Source of the DNA: Sycon ciliatum
Lineage: Eukaryota > Porifera > Calcarea > Leucosolenida > Sycettidae
Direction of reading: 5' to 3'
Length of the DNA: 64,000 nucleotides
NCBI RefSeq assembly: GCF_964019385.1
Contig: NC_088643.1
Coordinates: 186,001 to 250,000 of the forward strand
Each line of letters opens with the position of its first letter. Position 1 is the stretch's first letter. The notes beneath the pieces were generated by a model that was not told where the DNA came from, searched no databases, and saw nothing but the letters and a program-made list of their open reading frames with translations. Both the position numbers and the translations under genes were made by a program. Below, one piece after another: positions 41,548-52,222 of this stretch.

Positions 41548-41915
41548 GCAGCGGCAGCGGCAGCGGCACCGGCAGCAGCACCGGCAGCAGCACCAGCAGC
41601 AGCACCAGCAGCGGCACCAGCAGCGGCACCAGCAGCGGCACCAGCAGCGGCACCAGCAGCGGCACCAGCAGCGGCGGCAGCGGCGGCGGCAGCGGCGGCG
41701 GCGGCGGGAGCGGGAGCGGGAGCCGGGAGCCGGGAGCCGTAGCCGTAGCCGTAGCCGTAGCCGTAGCCGTAGCCGTAGCCGTAGCCGTAGCAGTAGCAGT
41801 AGCAGTAGCAGTAGCAGTAGCAGTAGCAGTAGCAGTAGCAGTAGCAGTAGCAGTAGCAGTAGCAGTAGCAGTAGCAGTAGCAGTAGCAGTAGCAGTAGCA
41901 GTAGTAGTAGTAGAA
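41486..41915. repeat. Compound triplet/hexamer microsatellite
   Basis: In order: (AGC)n, (AGCGGC / AGCACC)n, (GGCAGC)n, GGGAGC repeats, (CCGTAG)n, (CAGTAG)n, then (TAG)n. The stepwise one-base change between blocks suggests serial expansion of mutated units. Reading frames of Ala/Val or Ser/Gly here are artefacts. Confidence 0.9.
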
Positions 41916-42765
41916 TTTATTATTTTGATAGGGAAGGCCCTACAGACGTTGCCGTCTTGTTACAGGGAACCCTAAGTGCTCTTTACAGAGCGAAACGAAA
42001 ACGGATAGATGGTCAACCTGACGACACGAGACAGGTCACCAATATATTTGTACAGTTGTCGGTGTATGCATTTTAGTTACGTATGTACAGTAATGGATAG
42101 TTGCAGTAGATCCGATTTTATAATTCACCTTTGAGGCCCTGAAGTTTATTTGTTTTCAGTCAAACTTGGTCAACCAGTCATACGTATCGGATATGTTTAT
42201 ATCCAGCAGGAATTTTGTCAAAATATCGCATAGTTCTCCTGTAAATTTGAATTAACTGATTTGTTGCCATGGCAACCATCATCAATTCTTTCCACCTTCA
42301 TTGCATGACCTTCCCGATGGAAATTTTGATTGAATGGCATACCATCTTGCAGCATTTTGAAGATACTTGACATTCAAATCGAAAAAAAACTTGGTGCCCT
42401 CTTACCCGGAACGAAACTTCAAAAATAATCCCCCTGGCCCCCAGACTAAAACTGTTGCACTGTACTCTTCAATGTAGTACATGCATCTGCGTGATCCACC
42501 CAGTCCAAATGAACACTAAGGAAATTTAGAACCGAACGTTCTGTTCCCATACTGGCTACTTTGTACTACTACCATACTTAGATTCTTTTCACTCTTAACT
42601 TTCTTTTACACTGCTTTCACATCATTGCGACAATACAATCACTCTTACACCCTTGCACCCTTGCTGCTATTGTAGTTTTTGTTACCTCCAATCACGACAG
42701 TGAAGCTTTGTTTGAGCACATGTATTAAAAAACTGTATTGTTTATTCACCTGTAAGTCGATGTAG

Positions 42766-42803
42766 GTTCACTGATGAGCATCGAAAGAAAAACGTTTATG
42801 AAT
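42766..42803 (+). ncRNA. Hammerhead-like motif, weak
   Basis: Stem I GUUCA with UGAAU, core CUGAUGA, short GCAUC for helix II, core GAA, helix III AGA...UUU, A before stem I. Helix II has a single closing G-C pair, so this may be decayed or chance. Confidence 0.3.
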
Positions 42804-43032
42804 CACATTTTTAAACAAACGGCGAGGAGACAATAATTTGATAACCGCAATCAATAAGACATGCCGAATCGACATGTGTGTACACTTTATTCATGCAATG
42901 TAAAACGGTCGAGACAATGTGCAATAAAACGATTTGTTGTTGTTGTTGATTTTTATTTTGCTTCGCAAGGCCAAACGGGCAATGGTGCCCAATTCTATGG
43001 AAGCGAATTTCAAAAGGGAGAGAGCTACGGGG

Positions 43033-43068
<36 letters not shown>

Positions 43069-43093
43069 AGGGAGGGAGATGATAAGCAATTTT

Positions 43094-43297
43094 GTAGCGT
43101 CAACAGAGCGATTTTGCAGTGTCAATAGAGCGATTTTGAAGCGTCAACAGAGGGAACACAAAGAGTTCATAAGCGCACAAGCACGCAGAGCAATTTTGTA
43201 GCGTCAACAGAGCGATTTTGCAGTGTCAATAGAGCGATTTTGAAGCGTCAACAGAGGGAACACAAAGAGTTCATAAGCGCACAAGCACGCAGAGAAG
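43094..43297. repeat. ~103-bp tandem duplication
   Basis: Two near-identical units, each with three inner GAGCGATTTTG / AGCGTCAACAG sub-repeats followed by GAACACAAAGAGTTCATAAG. A (GA)n tract lies at about 43031-43059 upstream. Confidence 0.85.
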
Positions 43298-43341
43298 AGT
43301 AAATGACGTGGTGTGTGGACGGGAAAAGTCAGACAGAGCAT

Positions 43342-44091
43342 TCATTGCAAGGTGTAGGGGATGGAGGCAAGCTTAAATTGCTGGGCAGCCTTGATCTCCC
43401 TTACACTCCTTGGGAGAGCGTTCCAGGCCAAGGCTGCCTGAAAGGCCAGGCGAGATCTGCCGGCTTCTGACTGTGCCGAGGGGACAGTGAGGCCCCTGGA
43501 AACCTGGTGCCGGGTGGTGCTGCCAGCTGATGGTGAGAATAGGTCCTGGAGGACACTGCTGGCTTTCCCATTGACACAGCGCCACACCAGGACGAGCCGC
43601 TTCTGGGCGTAGCACTCCCGAACTCTGTACAGGGACATCCGTTCGAGCAGAGGCTGAGCCGAGGTGTGAGGCGGCAAACCGTATACCGCTCTCGCCGCTC
43701 GGTTCTGCAGGACCTGAAGGCGATCAAGCTGCGAAACCTTGAGGGAGGAAGAGAAGGCGTTAGACCCATATAGGAGGTCAGGCATGATGACTGACCTCAC
43801 ATACTGGATGCGACTACTGAGGCTCAGACATCTGCGGGACCGCCACAATGCTCCAATCTTCTGCACAACTTTCTTCGCCATCGCGTCAACATGGGGGTCC
43901 CACTTCACAGCGGCGTCAAGGGTCACGCCGAGGTACCTTGCTGTTGGGCTCAGGGGAAGCTCTGTCTGGTTGCAGCGGACAGCGACATGCTGACCCGCAT
44001 TGCGTTGTGGTACAATTGACAGGACCTGGCTCTTCTTGTCATTTAGTAGCAGATGTCGATGCTTGATTAAGATCGTCAGGCGAAATAGCAC
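43342..44091 (-). pseudogene. LINE RT C-terminal part
   Basis: An open 249-aa frame: SQVLSIVPQ, ARYLGVTLDAAVKWDPHV, YVRSVIMPDLLYGSNAF, LQNRAARAVYGLP, FQAALAWNALPRSVREI. This is the thumb and C-terminus of a Jockey/CR1-like ORF2. The palm with the catalytic aspartates is absent. A different LINE subfamily from those at 35 kb and 45 kb. Confidence 0.78.
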
Positions 44092-44376
44092 GTCAGTACT
44101 TTGAGATCAGCGGGAAGAAGATGACGACGTCCACTAATTTAGTATCTGTGCACACGAATCTGCTGTGTGTGTGACTCTGTGTGTCAGTTATGATAATTAT
44201 CATCTTCTGTGGTTCCATGCCTAGCATGTACGTCTGAACCAGGGATGAGTACAATACGGTATAGGGCTTGAAAGTGCTACGTCACAGCATAGCAACAATT
44301 TCAAAAATTCAAAAATTGGATCCACTTGGATCCAGTTTTTGTATGGATCCAAGCACATTTCAAGCCGTCTTACTCA

Positions 44377-44690
44377 CAGGCAGGCACAGTGGGTTGGTCA
44401 AAGACCATGATTGAGATACGAGAGGTACCTGGTTCAAGTCCTGCCTGGGAGCGGTTTTTCCAGCCGTGCTGCTACCCACAGTCAACTGGGAACTTGTGGC
44501 CAGGCACAAGGGGTACATGGATGCAGCTAATGGGGTCGTTTTCGGCACTTGTGCCAGTGGTTGTGAGACTTGCCCACTCACCCCCACCGTTAGGCGCTGC
44601 ATCTGCCGCTAGGGTTTATCGGGTGTTAGCGGCCGTCGTGAGTTCCCTTCGGGAACGGATACGATAATTTACTTAATTATTTACTTTTAC
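44377..44690 (+). mobile_element. SINE family A, most complete copy
   Basis: It starts with a tRNA-like head: CAGGCAGG pairs with CCTGCCTG, and the B box is GGTTCAAGTCC. A body follows with CTGCTACCCACAG, TGGATGCAGCTAATGGGG and CACCGTTAGGCGCTGCATC, and an AT-rich end (ACTTAATTATTTAC). Partial relatives lie at 6481, 22837, 26772 and 27385. Confidence 0.65.
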
Positions 44691-44740
44691 TCACAGCAAG
44701 GTGATGTAACCAGTGAAACTGACTGATTTCCTCAGTCTTT

Positions 44741-45207
44741 GACTGTGAATTCTCTGACCATCGCATCATCACAACCTCCGTGCCTATCACTCCCCTGCAG
44801 ACTGACACGCCAGACCACAAGCCAAGGCAGCCCAGTTGAGACTATAGTTCGTTCTGTATGCAGGAATTCCACAAGTTGCTGAAATCGGTATCCCTACACT
44901 CTTTTTCATCCACGAACCCCCACCAAATGGCCGCTGAGTGGGTGAAGAAGTTCAACTGTGCACTGGATGAACTCGCGCCAATTGTCTCACGAAGAGTGGG
45001 GAGGCCTACCTCTAAAGTAAGATGCCCTTTCATGACTGAGGAGCTACTGCACATGATACGACAACGCAAAAGTGCCTTCCGCCGATTAAAAGCCTCAGCT
45101 TTCCAAGATCCAGTTACTGCACTCCAATTCAGGCAACTGCGCACCCGATCCAACAACCTGTATTGCCAGCTCCGCAACAAATATTTTGCGGAGCTCTGTC
45201 AAGACTA
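44741..45207 (+). pseudogene. LINE ORF2, first segment (endonuclease end onward)
   Basis: It begins inside the endonuclease (FDCEFSDHRIITTSVP, the conserved SDH) and, after a TGA near 44838, continues as HKLLKSVSLHSFSS, FMTEELLHMIRQRKSAFRRL and RNKYFAELCQDY. It is split after this Tyr codon by the MITE at 45208-45562. Confidence 0.75.
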
Positions 45208-45562
45208 CCGTACTGGCAATATATGTTGCCGCAGTGAGGCCATGAAGCGTTACATTGGCACATGTTTGCCGCACGCAGGGCGTTACATGCAAAGTCGCAC
45301 AGGAGCCGTTACACAGGTTTCTATATTGCCGCAGTCCTTTTTTTGCTATTGCAGGACTTCCTGCTGCGTCCAGTTTTGAACTTTTCACCACGCGGTACAC
45401 GTGCTTTCACAGTTTTCAGCCTTTTTTGCAATGAAAAGATCGCCGCACCCCGCCGGACGCGCGTTACGAACGCAACGAAAATTTGTCGCACTAGCCTGGT
45501 CGCGCGTTACGCCGCACCCCCCTGCGTTACGCGTTACGCGGCAACATATATTGCCAGTACGG
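45208..45562. mobile_element. 355-bp MITE with 25-bp perfect TIRs, TA target
   Basis: The ends are CCGTACTGGCAATATATGTT then GCCGC and its exact complement, flanked by TA at 45206-45207 and 45563-45564. The interior is rich in CGTTACGC repeats. No transposase is present. Element plus TA is 357 bp, a multiple of three, so the host LINE frame is the same on both sides. Confidence 0.9.
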
Positions 45563-45564
45563 TA

Positions 45565-46883
45565 TGAACAATCTCCTCGGAAGTTCTGGTCGGCGATCAA
45601 TGGCGTAACAAAACGCAAACCCGCTAAACCCAAAACCTCAGTCGAAGCAGAGACGCTGAATAGATATTTCCATTCAATCGCTCACGACCCCGATGCCTCC
45701 TACAACATACCGCTCGGGCCTGTCTCCTTCACCGATTTGGAGTCGTTCGCATCTGTCACCATTGCGGAAGTAGAACTTCTTCTACTAGACCTGAAGCCCC
45801 ACAAAGCCCCGGGTCCAGACAGTATACTGCCCTGTCTTGTAAAGTCTGCCGCTTACATTCTTGCCCCATCACTAGCAATCCTGTTTAATGCCTCCTTTTC
45901 TTCTGGTATACTCCCGTCCATGTTCAAAGAAGCGAACATTTGCCCAGTGTTAAAGTCAACGCAGTGGCAGATCAGACCCATCCCAGTACCGGCCCATATC
46001 CCTTAGTAGTGTCATTGCCAAAGCCCTGGAGAAAGTCGTTCTTAGACAGCTCCAGCAGCTATTTGACGACAAGTGCCCATACCATGAAGACCAGTATGGC
46101 TTCTGCCGCCATCACTCTACTGCCCAACTCGTCACCAAGGCTGTAAGCCAGTGGACTGCGAGCCGGGATACTGGACACACTACCATGATTGTGTTTTTAG
46201 ACCTAAGTAAGGCATTCGATCGGGTGAACCACCAGTGCCTCCTCATTTCACTGCAAGCCAAGGGTATTGGAGGGACAGCACTAGCATGGTTCGCCTCATA
46301 CCTGTGTGATCGTCGGCAGAAAGTCACTCTGCCACATGCTACATCCAGAGTCCTCCCAGTTTCGCGTGGAGTCCCGCAAGGTACTGTTCTGGGTCCTGTA
46401 CTCTTTAATGTCTATATAAGCCACCTCCCTACCATAGCGGATTCCTTCACCTGTTCCCTTCCCATGTTCGCAGATGATATGACCCTCTACCGAAGTGCCC
46501 CCTCACTCAAACTGTGTATTGCCTCCGTCATTCCCTGCTTGAATGTACTATGTGACGAGCTACAAAAGCTCCACATGATGATCAATGTTAAAAAGTCAGG
46601 TGTTATGATCATTTCCCCCGGCCGAAACCCCACGACGCACCCAAGTGTCATTAGCCTTCAAGGTGAGCCACTTAATTTTGTGACCGAAACTCGTCTCCTT
46701 GGTATCCAAGTTGACAACTGCCTGTCATGGACCAAGCATATCGATGTAATTGTTAGAAAAGTATCCCAGAAGGTGGGTGTCTTACGTCGCACCTTCCGGC
46801 AACTGAGCAAACTTGCACGCCGCCAGTACATCCTGTCTGTCGTTCTTCCTGACATTCTGTACTGCATCTGTTCCTTCGTCACA
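45565..46883 (+). pseudogene. LINE ORF2, middle segment (reverse transcriptase)
   Basis: It continues as EQSPRKFWSAINGVTKR, LKPHKAPGPDSILPCLVK, then (after a small frameshift near 45960) DPSQYRPISLSSVIAKALEK, FLDLSKAFDRVNHQ (motif A), SRGVPQGTVLGPVLFNVYI, MFADDMTLYR (active site) and ETRLLGIQVDNCLSWTKHI. It is split after Thr in SFVT by the element at 46884-49980. Confidence 0.82.
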
Positions 46884-47261
46884 CCAAGAGTCCATAACCC
46901 CCCAGAGTGTGTAACTCGTGATCCTTCTCAGCACAAATCAGTGCCGCAACGAAATCCAAACTTCATACGTCATGTAGTGAGTAGCTAAGACGAAATGGGA
47001 AGTTTGGCCCGGACCTACTTCGCCCGTTTGCCCAATTTGGGGTCTTTCTTTACGAATCCACGGCCAGGTAATAGATGACTTGCACAAAGATTGTCTGGGT
47101 TCGAGACGGGGCAAGTGGACCTTCTGGACTGTACTTCTGACTCTGACTTCCCCACCTTTTGAGTTCGTGACTTTTATTTCGAAGTTTCGCTTTTTGCCTG
47201 ACGAACACTGAGCTATTTTTTTGGCTAGAGAGTAGAGTTGTTTTGATTCGGCTTGTATCGT

Positions 47262-47369
47262 CATGCCGAAGCGCTGCTACGCTCCTGAATGCACTAGCAG
47301 ACGAGAGATGGAACTGAGGCTCCCATTCCATACGTTCCTTTCCGAGCCGGCCGGGAGGCAGAAAAAATG
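47262..47369 (+). pseudogene. THAP zinc-finger N-terminus
   Basis: MPKRCYAPECTSRREMELRL then PFHTFLSEPAGRQKK and a stop. It matches the start of a THAP domain: MPK, two early Cys and an FH-F motif. THAP domains bind DNA in P-element and several other transposases. The second half of the domain may lie in the next frame (KCDNFPAVEAKSSTMKVCGR, about 47418-47490). Confidence 0.5.
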
Positions 47370-49416
47370 AGGGAATATTATTTTAGTATCATTGGTGTAG
47401 GCTGCAACAAGCACGTCGTGGTCCTGAAGTGTGACAACTTTCCCGCAGTGGAAGCGAAATCAAGCACAATGAAAGTTTGTGGACGTCTGAGAAAGAACTC
47501 GATTCCCTTCGATTCGGCTGCACTAGCTCCAGAGCGACCCTCTCCTGAGGACAGACTGCGGAGAGGCCAGGAACCTGCCGAGTCAAGAGTGGAAGCCCGA
47601 ACCACGAAAATGAGGGGTGGAAGGACTGAGTGTGAGAGCCAGATGGCCTTTAGTAGTACTTCAAGTAGTATCTGAGTTGAAGGAGAGAACAAGTGTGCTG
47701 GAGAAACGCTGCGAAGTCCTCAGGCCTGATGTGTACTAGCTACTGTTGAAGTCTCACTTGTTCCGATATGAACACTTCATCAGCCCTGACTCTGAGCAGC
47801 TGTATCTAGACTTAGACTTAGGCCAGAGACATAGCATTGTTAACCTTACTGAAGCCATATGTATCCAATGCCTGGCTCTAGTGAGAAAGCAGTTTGGCGC
47901 AAGCTCGCAAACTATGATTGAATCAGGGAGTGGTGGAAAGTCACATTATACCTCCCCATGATTAGCTGGTAATGACGACGATGCGGCTCCGGCTGGGTCT
48001 CAGTCTCAGAAAGGATTTGTTGGAGCATCATCAAACAGTGCATTCGCCTTCATCATACACTGGCTCCGTTGCCTACAGTAATTCACATTTTGACAGGGCG
48101 CGCTGGGACGATACGGAAGGAGCGGCGGGAACCATTGGAGTGCTCATGATGCTGGTTAGCGGAGACCGATGTGTCAAGAACGGGAACGCAACCGCACTAC
48201 TGTACAGATCAGGAAGCGATGGAAGAGTTGAATCTGCTCAGCCTTCCATGCCGTGTACAGGGACACAAGCGTAAAAATGGCTACATTTCAAATGTGAACT
48301 GGCGATGGCATTGTGTGGCGACGAACACAACTGCAACTGTTCAAATTTCAGCATTTCGAACATTATGCTTCCCATGATAACTCACCGAATGGCTTACATG
48401 ACGGAGTTGGACATTACCAGGCTAGGATAATCATTTGCTGTATTTATGGATAGTCCTTGAGTTTTCAGATGAAGTGCTTTATCTTTTACCTGTCGTTCCT
48501 TTAGTATGGCACAATGTCCATGGCTGCTTCCTTGTCTTCATAACAGACTGGTATAATCAGCATGATTCTGCTTTTTTGAGAAGAAATAAAACTGTCCTTT
48601 CGGAAAGGAAGCCCAGAAACGTCAACCCCCATGGACTGTGCTTTATGACTCTCGTCCATCGACGTTAACCGTCGCAATAACTGCTGCATGTATGTTGTGC
48701 TGTGCGAACCGTACAAGATTTTACACCTCACCCACGCCTTCCCAACAGGCTCCTATATCCCGTACCGTTAGCGTTACATTGAATATGAACTAGGCTAGCA
48801 CAGTTATCCTTCGTTCTTTTGATGGCGGCGGGTAGCATGGAACTTGACGTGTTCTTGGGATCCTCGTGCAACACTTGCAGTTCCCGGATGCCATATTATT
48901 GGGTGCATCGAGGTTGCTTCTATGCTCACTGTTGTTTAGTAAGACAATTTTTTATAACTATTTCACCAAAGAATAAGGCAAGAGTATTTTGGGTTGGTTT
49001 GGACGCCTGGCTTCTCTTCACATAATAATCCAGTCATGTACTTCCACTCAGGGAGTAGTACAATACCTGCTTCCACTAACCCTACAAGTGCACATGCATG
49101 ACTCATGAGCTGCTGAAGACAGTGACGGTACTGATCATGTACATGTACATGTACATGCCGTGCACCGTTCATTCACGCTGACAAAAAAAGTACACTACAC
49201 TAGTCTACAGACGGTGTAGCTACGTAGGGTGCCCGCAGTGTAGCCTGGGTGCACAGGGTGCACTTGCCCCGTCTCACTCGCGGCTCGGATCTTTGTGCAA
49301 GTCATCTATTGTACGTAACACGCCTGGAATTAGGGAAGGCTCAAGTACACAAAGAATTATTTTAGAGTTGTCGAACAGTTTTCTCTTTTGAGTGTCTCTC
49401 CGATAAGAGAAGAACA

Positions 49417-49728
49417 ATGGCCACTGTTGAACCTAAAGCAAAGCGCTCCCCATTGTCGCCGGAGTGCAGTGTCTCTGTGGACGATATTCGTCAGTTTTTG
49501 CTCGATCTGGGCTCCTCATTTTCTTCTCTCGATTGTCGAGTGTTGGAAATTGTTAATTCTTCCAGCACCTGGATAGAGATTTCGATCGGGTCTTCATGCC
49601 GTGTGCCAAGAGCTATTTCCATCAAATCTTGTAAATCTATATCCATGCCTATTCTTGCTATCCCGGAGTCACGAACTCTCCCAATACAAGCTTTTCAGAC
49701 AACGAGCAGAGAAACTCTCTTCAAATAA
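49417..49728 (+). CDS. Unrecognised 103-aa ORF inside the transposon
   Basis: It starts MATVEPKAKRSPLSPECSVS, then VDDIRQFLLDLGSSFSSLDC, and is serine-rich afterwards. I recognise no family; it might be a remnant of a LINE ORF1-type protein or of the transposon itself. Confidence 0.3.
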   Translation: MATVEPKAKRSPLSPECSVSVDDIRQFLLDLGSSFSSLDCRVLEIVNSSSTWIEISIGSSCRVPRAISIKSCKSISMPILAIPESRTLPIQAFQTTSRETLFK

Positions 49729-49985
49729 AAAAATTCTGTGACTGTGAAATCAAAGCCGTTCTGCTGACACTGCATAGCCCGTAGAGCAAACGTTTTACGT
49801 GACACTTCCGTGGCTTGCTTCAAAGCAACCTTCAACTTGGAACCCCCGCCGGATGTACCAGATATGCACATGGCCCCATCCGCCCATGCTTGCCCCGGGA
49901 ACGGATGACGCAATGTTTGGATTTCGTTGCGCCAGACCCCAACCTGGAGTTGCACACTCTGGGGGGTTATGGACTCTTGGTCACA

Positions 49986-50447
49986 CTCATTACTGCGAAG
50001 GATCACAATCGTTAAGTAAGCGTGTACAATAGAGCTATCCGAGCGGCTTGTGGGTCTTCGAGCCGGGACAGTATTTCTGGTCTTCTGAAAAACCTTGATG
50101 TTAAGCCCCTGGACTACTATTTTCTGGTGTCAACTGGGAAGTTCATTTTCATTAATCATATTCTTCGCCCTTTGCCTGTATTTACATCGTTATTCCCAGC
50201 CCCGCAATCTACCCGGAGCACGCGTAATCGCGACACACATGATATCCCGTATTTAAAATGCAGAACAACACTCGGTCAAAAATCCTTTGTGCTTCGTGCT
50301 GCTCTGTTTTTTAATGCTCTACCTAATGACTTGAAATCCTCTTTGTTTACCTCTCAGTTCGATCGTGGTTTTAAGCGCTTATTGGATGATCCAGTTTGGT
50401 TTGAACGATATCGTGCAATTTTGTTTGACAACGTTGGCAACGTTTAG
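49986..50447 (+). pseudogene. LINE ORF2, C-terminal segment
   Basis: It continues in the same frame as the segment ending at 46883: LITAKDHNR, a TAA, then VSVYNRAIRAACGSSSRDSI, LDYYFLVSTGKFIFINHI, FVLRAALFFNALPNDLKSSL and RAILFDNVGNV with a final stop. The TAA is one substitution from a leucine codon. Confidence 0.78.
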
Positions 50448-50689
50448 TCTCTCACCAGCTACATGTATAATATTGCCCAGGTTCATTCAGCATACGTTTT
50501 TCTTCTTTTCTCTTTATGTTCACCACTCATCCCCCTTTTTTCTAAACATTTGAACATTTACACTGATGTATGAACATTTACACTGATGTATATACATTGT
50601 TTGTTTTTTTGTTTGTTTTTATTTATTTCTTTTGGTCCCATCGGCCTCTTCATATTTGTGCAGCTGCACTGTTGAGCTTCCGATGTAAA

Positions 50690-50930
50690 ACAAATAATAA
50701 TAATAATAATTTGAAACTCGGATGTTGAGCCATAAATAAATGTGGAAGAGAAAAGGACATATGGACATTCTTTGTTCCGTTGGGACTGTAGCTTTTGCTC
50801 GTTTTCGTTGCGCTTGCCTTCCCCTCTTTGGTCTTTTCCATAACCTTGAACCTTCCAAGTTGGAAGGCTGTCGGTTAGCGCTACGGAGATGTGTTGTTTA
50901 TTATTATTATATATATATTTGAGGATTTCC
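50690..50930. repeat. (AAT)n and flanking short repeat
   Basis: (AAT)n at about 50693-50712, next to GTGGAAGAGAAAAGGACATATG, which occurs inverted beside (AAT)n at 52168-52222. (TTA)n and (TA)n lie at 50899-50920. No gene. Confidence 0.7.
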
Positions 50931-51190
50931 CAAAGACGTAGTCTAAATTGAAGGGAGTTCCATTACAATGGGAGGCTGTAGGGTTGAGATAGCAGACAGT
51001 GGAGGGCTAATAATTCGTAATGAACAGCCTAGCAAGAGAAATACAATTATGCTGAATGTTCCAGAATGGTCCTTTAATCAATGATACCTATAGCCTCGGG
51101 GTATGCCTTGAAATACGAAATGTACCGAAACAGAAACACAAAAATTAATAAGAATAAGCGCAACGCACAAAGAAGGAGGACAGAGGCATG

Positions 51191-52030
51191 TCAGTGCGGA
51201 GTGGCATTGTGTTTGGTGTCAGAGAAGTGCGTGCAAATGTGACTGTGAAACAGGGACTGCGAGGCTGTGGCTCTCAGGTCTGCGGGCAAGGCATTCCAGA
51301 CAGTAGCGGTGCGGAAGAGAAATGACCTCCCGGCGTGTTTCCCAACCCGTGGCAGAGTGAATGCGAGTTGGCGGCGGCGACTACGCGTGGGGCAGTATCC
51401 CGCTGCTTCAAAAGTTCTGGTTGGGTGGTGACCAAATGGAAGAATTCCATAAGGAGGCGATCTTCCTGCGCCAGGATAGACTTGGCCACCCCAGCTGTTT
51501 AAACAATGATGACTTGGGCTCGTCTGATGGGCAAGGGCATCTCTCAAGCCGCATGACTGTGCGAGCTACTCTGGCTTGCAGCCGTTCAAGGGTGAGCCGC
51601 TGTGCAGCAGAGAGGGAGGACTCCCATACTGGGGCGGCGTATTCTGCTGTGGGGCGGACATACGTAAGGTACAGCTTCCTGACGATGTCTCCTGTTAAAC
51701 GGTCAGCCATATGGCACAGAAGAACGCAGCGCTGTCTAAACTTGCTTATTGTCTGTTCAATATGCTCCTGGAAGCTAAGTGTTTCACTCAACAACACTCC
51801 CAGGTGACGGTGACTGGTTGACGGCTGGATACCGCGGATGGTCTCTGCAGCTCCTTCCTCAGCGAATGAGATAACATCGGTTTTCGATGGGTTGAAGGTT
51901 CCGCCTACTCGGTCGGCCCAGGCAAATGTGTCCTGCAGGGCAGTCTCCATTGGGCTGGTACCTTTGGTTCGTGCTTGGCCGACGGCGGTGTCATCCGCGA
52001 ACAGGTAAACATCAGCGTGCTGGTTGCGTT
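51191..52030 (-). pseudogene. LINE RT palm to C-terminus
   Basis: Active site DVYLFADDTAVGQ near 52020, then FNPSKTDVISFAEE, HRHLGVLLSETLSFQEHIE, YLTYVRPTAEYAAPVWESS, LQARVARTVM. A frame change near 51420 leads to LAFTLPRVGKHAGRSFLFRT and ATVWNALPADLRATASQSLF. A third LINE subfamily in this window. It is 5'-truncated. Confidence 0.78.
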
Positions 52031-52192
52031 TCGAGGCTCTGGGTAGTTGAAGCTAGGTGTCAGGACGTCGAATGTTTCAGTACTCTGTCAGTTTTGTGCC
52101 TAGTTATTGCACTTTCTGACTGTATATAGTATCATGTTACAGTGATGGAGAGTTACTCTTAACTCGTATCCATATGTCCTTTTCTCTTCCAC

Positions 52193-52222
52193 AATAATAA
52201 TAATAATAATAATAATAATAAT
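52193..52222. repeat. (AAT)n microsatellite
   Basis: About ten AAT units after TCCTTTTCTCTTCCAC. Confidence 0.9.

Larger units (their letters stand above)
38260..42430. repeat. Large inverted repeat (~4 kb palindromic structure)
   Basis: The left arm 38260-38830 (ATGTGATTCATAAATAG to TACATGTACATGTACATG) reappears inverted at about 41385-42430. The right arm is interrupted by a microsatellite-rich block at about 41486-42030. Within the arms lie opposed copies of one ORF (38842-39500, 39653-40180), a LINE 3' end and a hammerhead-bearing repeat. Confidence 0.75.
46884..49980. mobile_element. 3.1-kb THAP-bearing DNA transposon with 5-bp target duplication
   Basis: The ends are CCAAGAGTCCATAACCCCCC then AGAGTGTG and its complement, about 30 bp with one difference. 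TCACA flanks both sides (46879-46883, 49981-49985). Element plus duplication is 3102 bp, so the LINE frame resumes unchanged. Inside is a THAP start near 47262 and several open scraps but no intact transposase. A 190-bp MITE with the same ends lies at 59014-59204. Confidence 0.82.

Noticed and set aside
41481-41975. Ala/Val- and Ser/Gly-rich ORFs in the compound microsatellite
   Set aside because: Open only because of the triplet repeat; no flanking coding signal.
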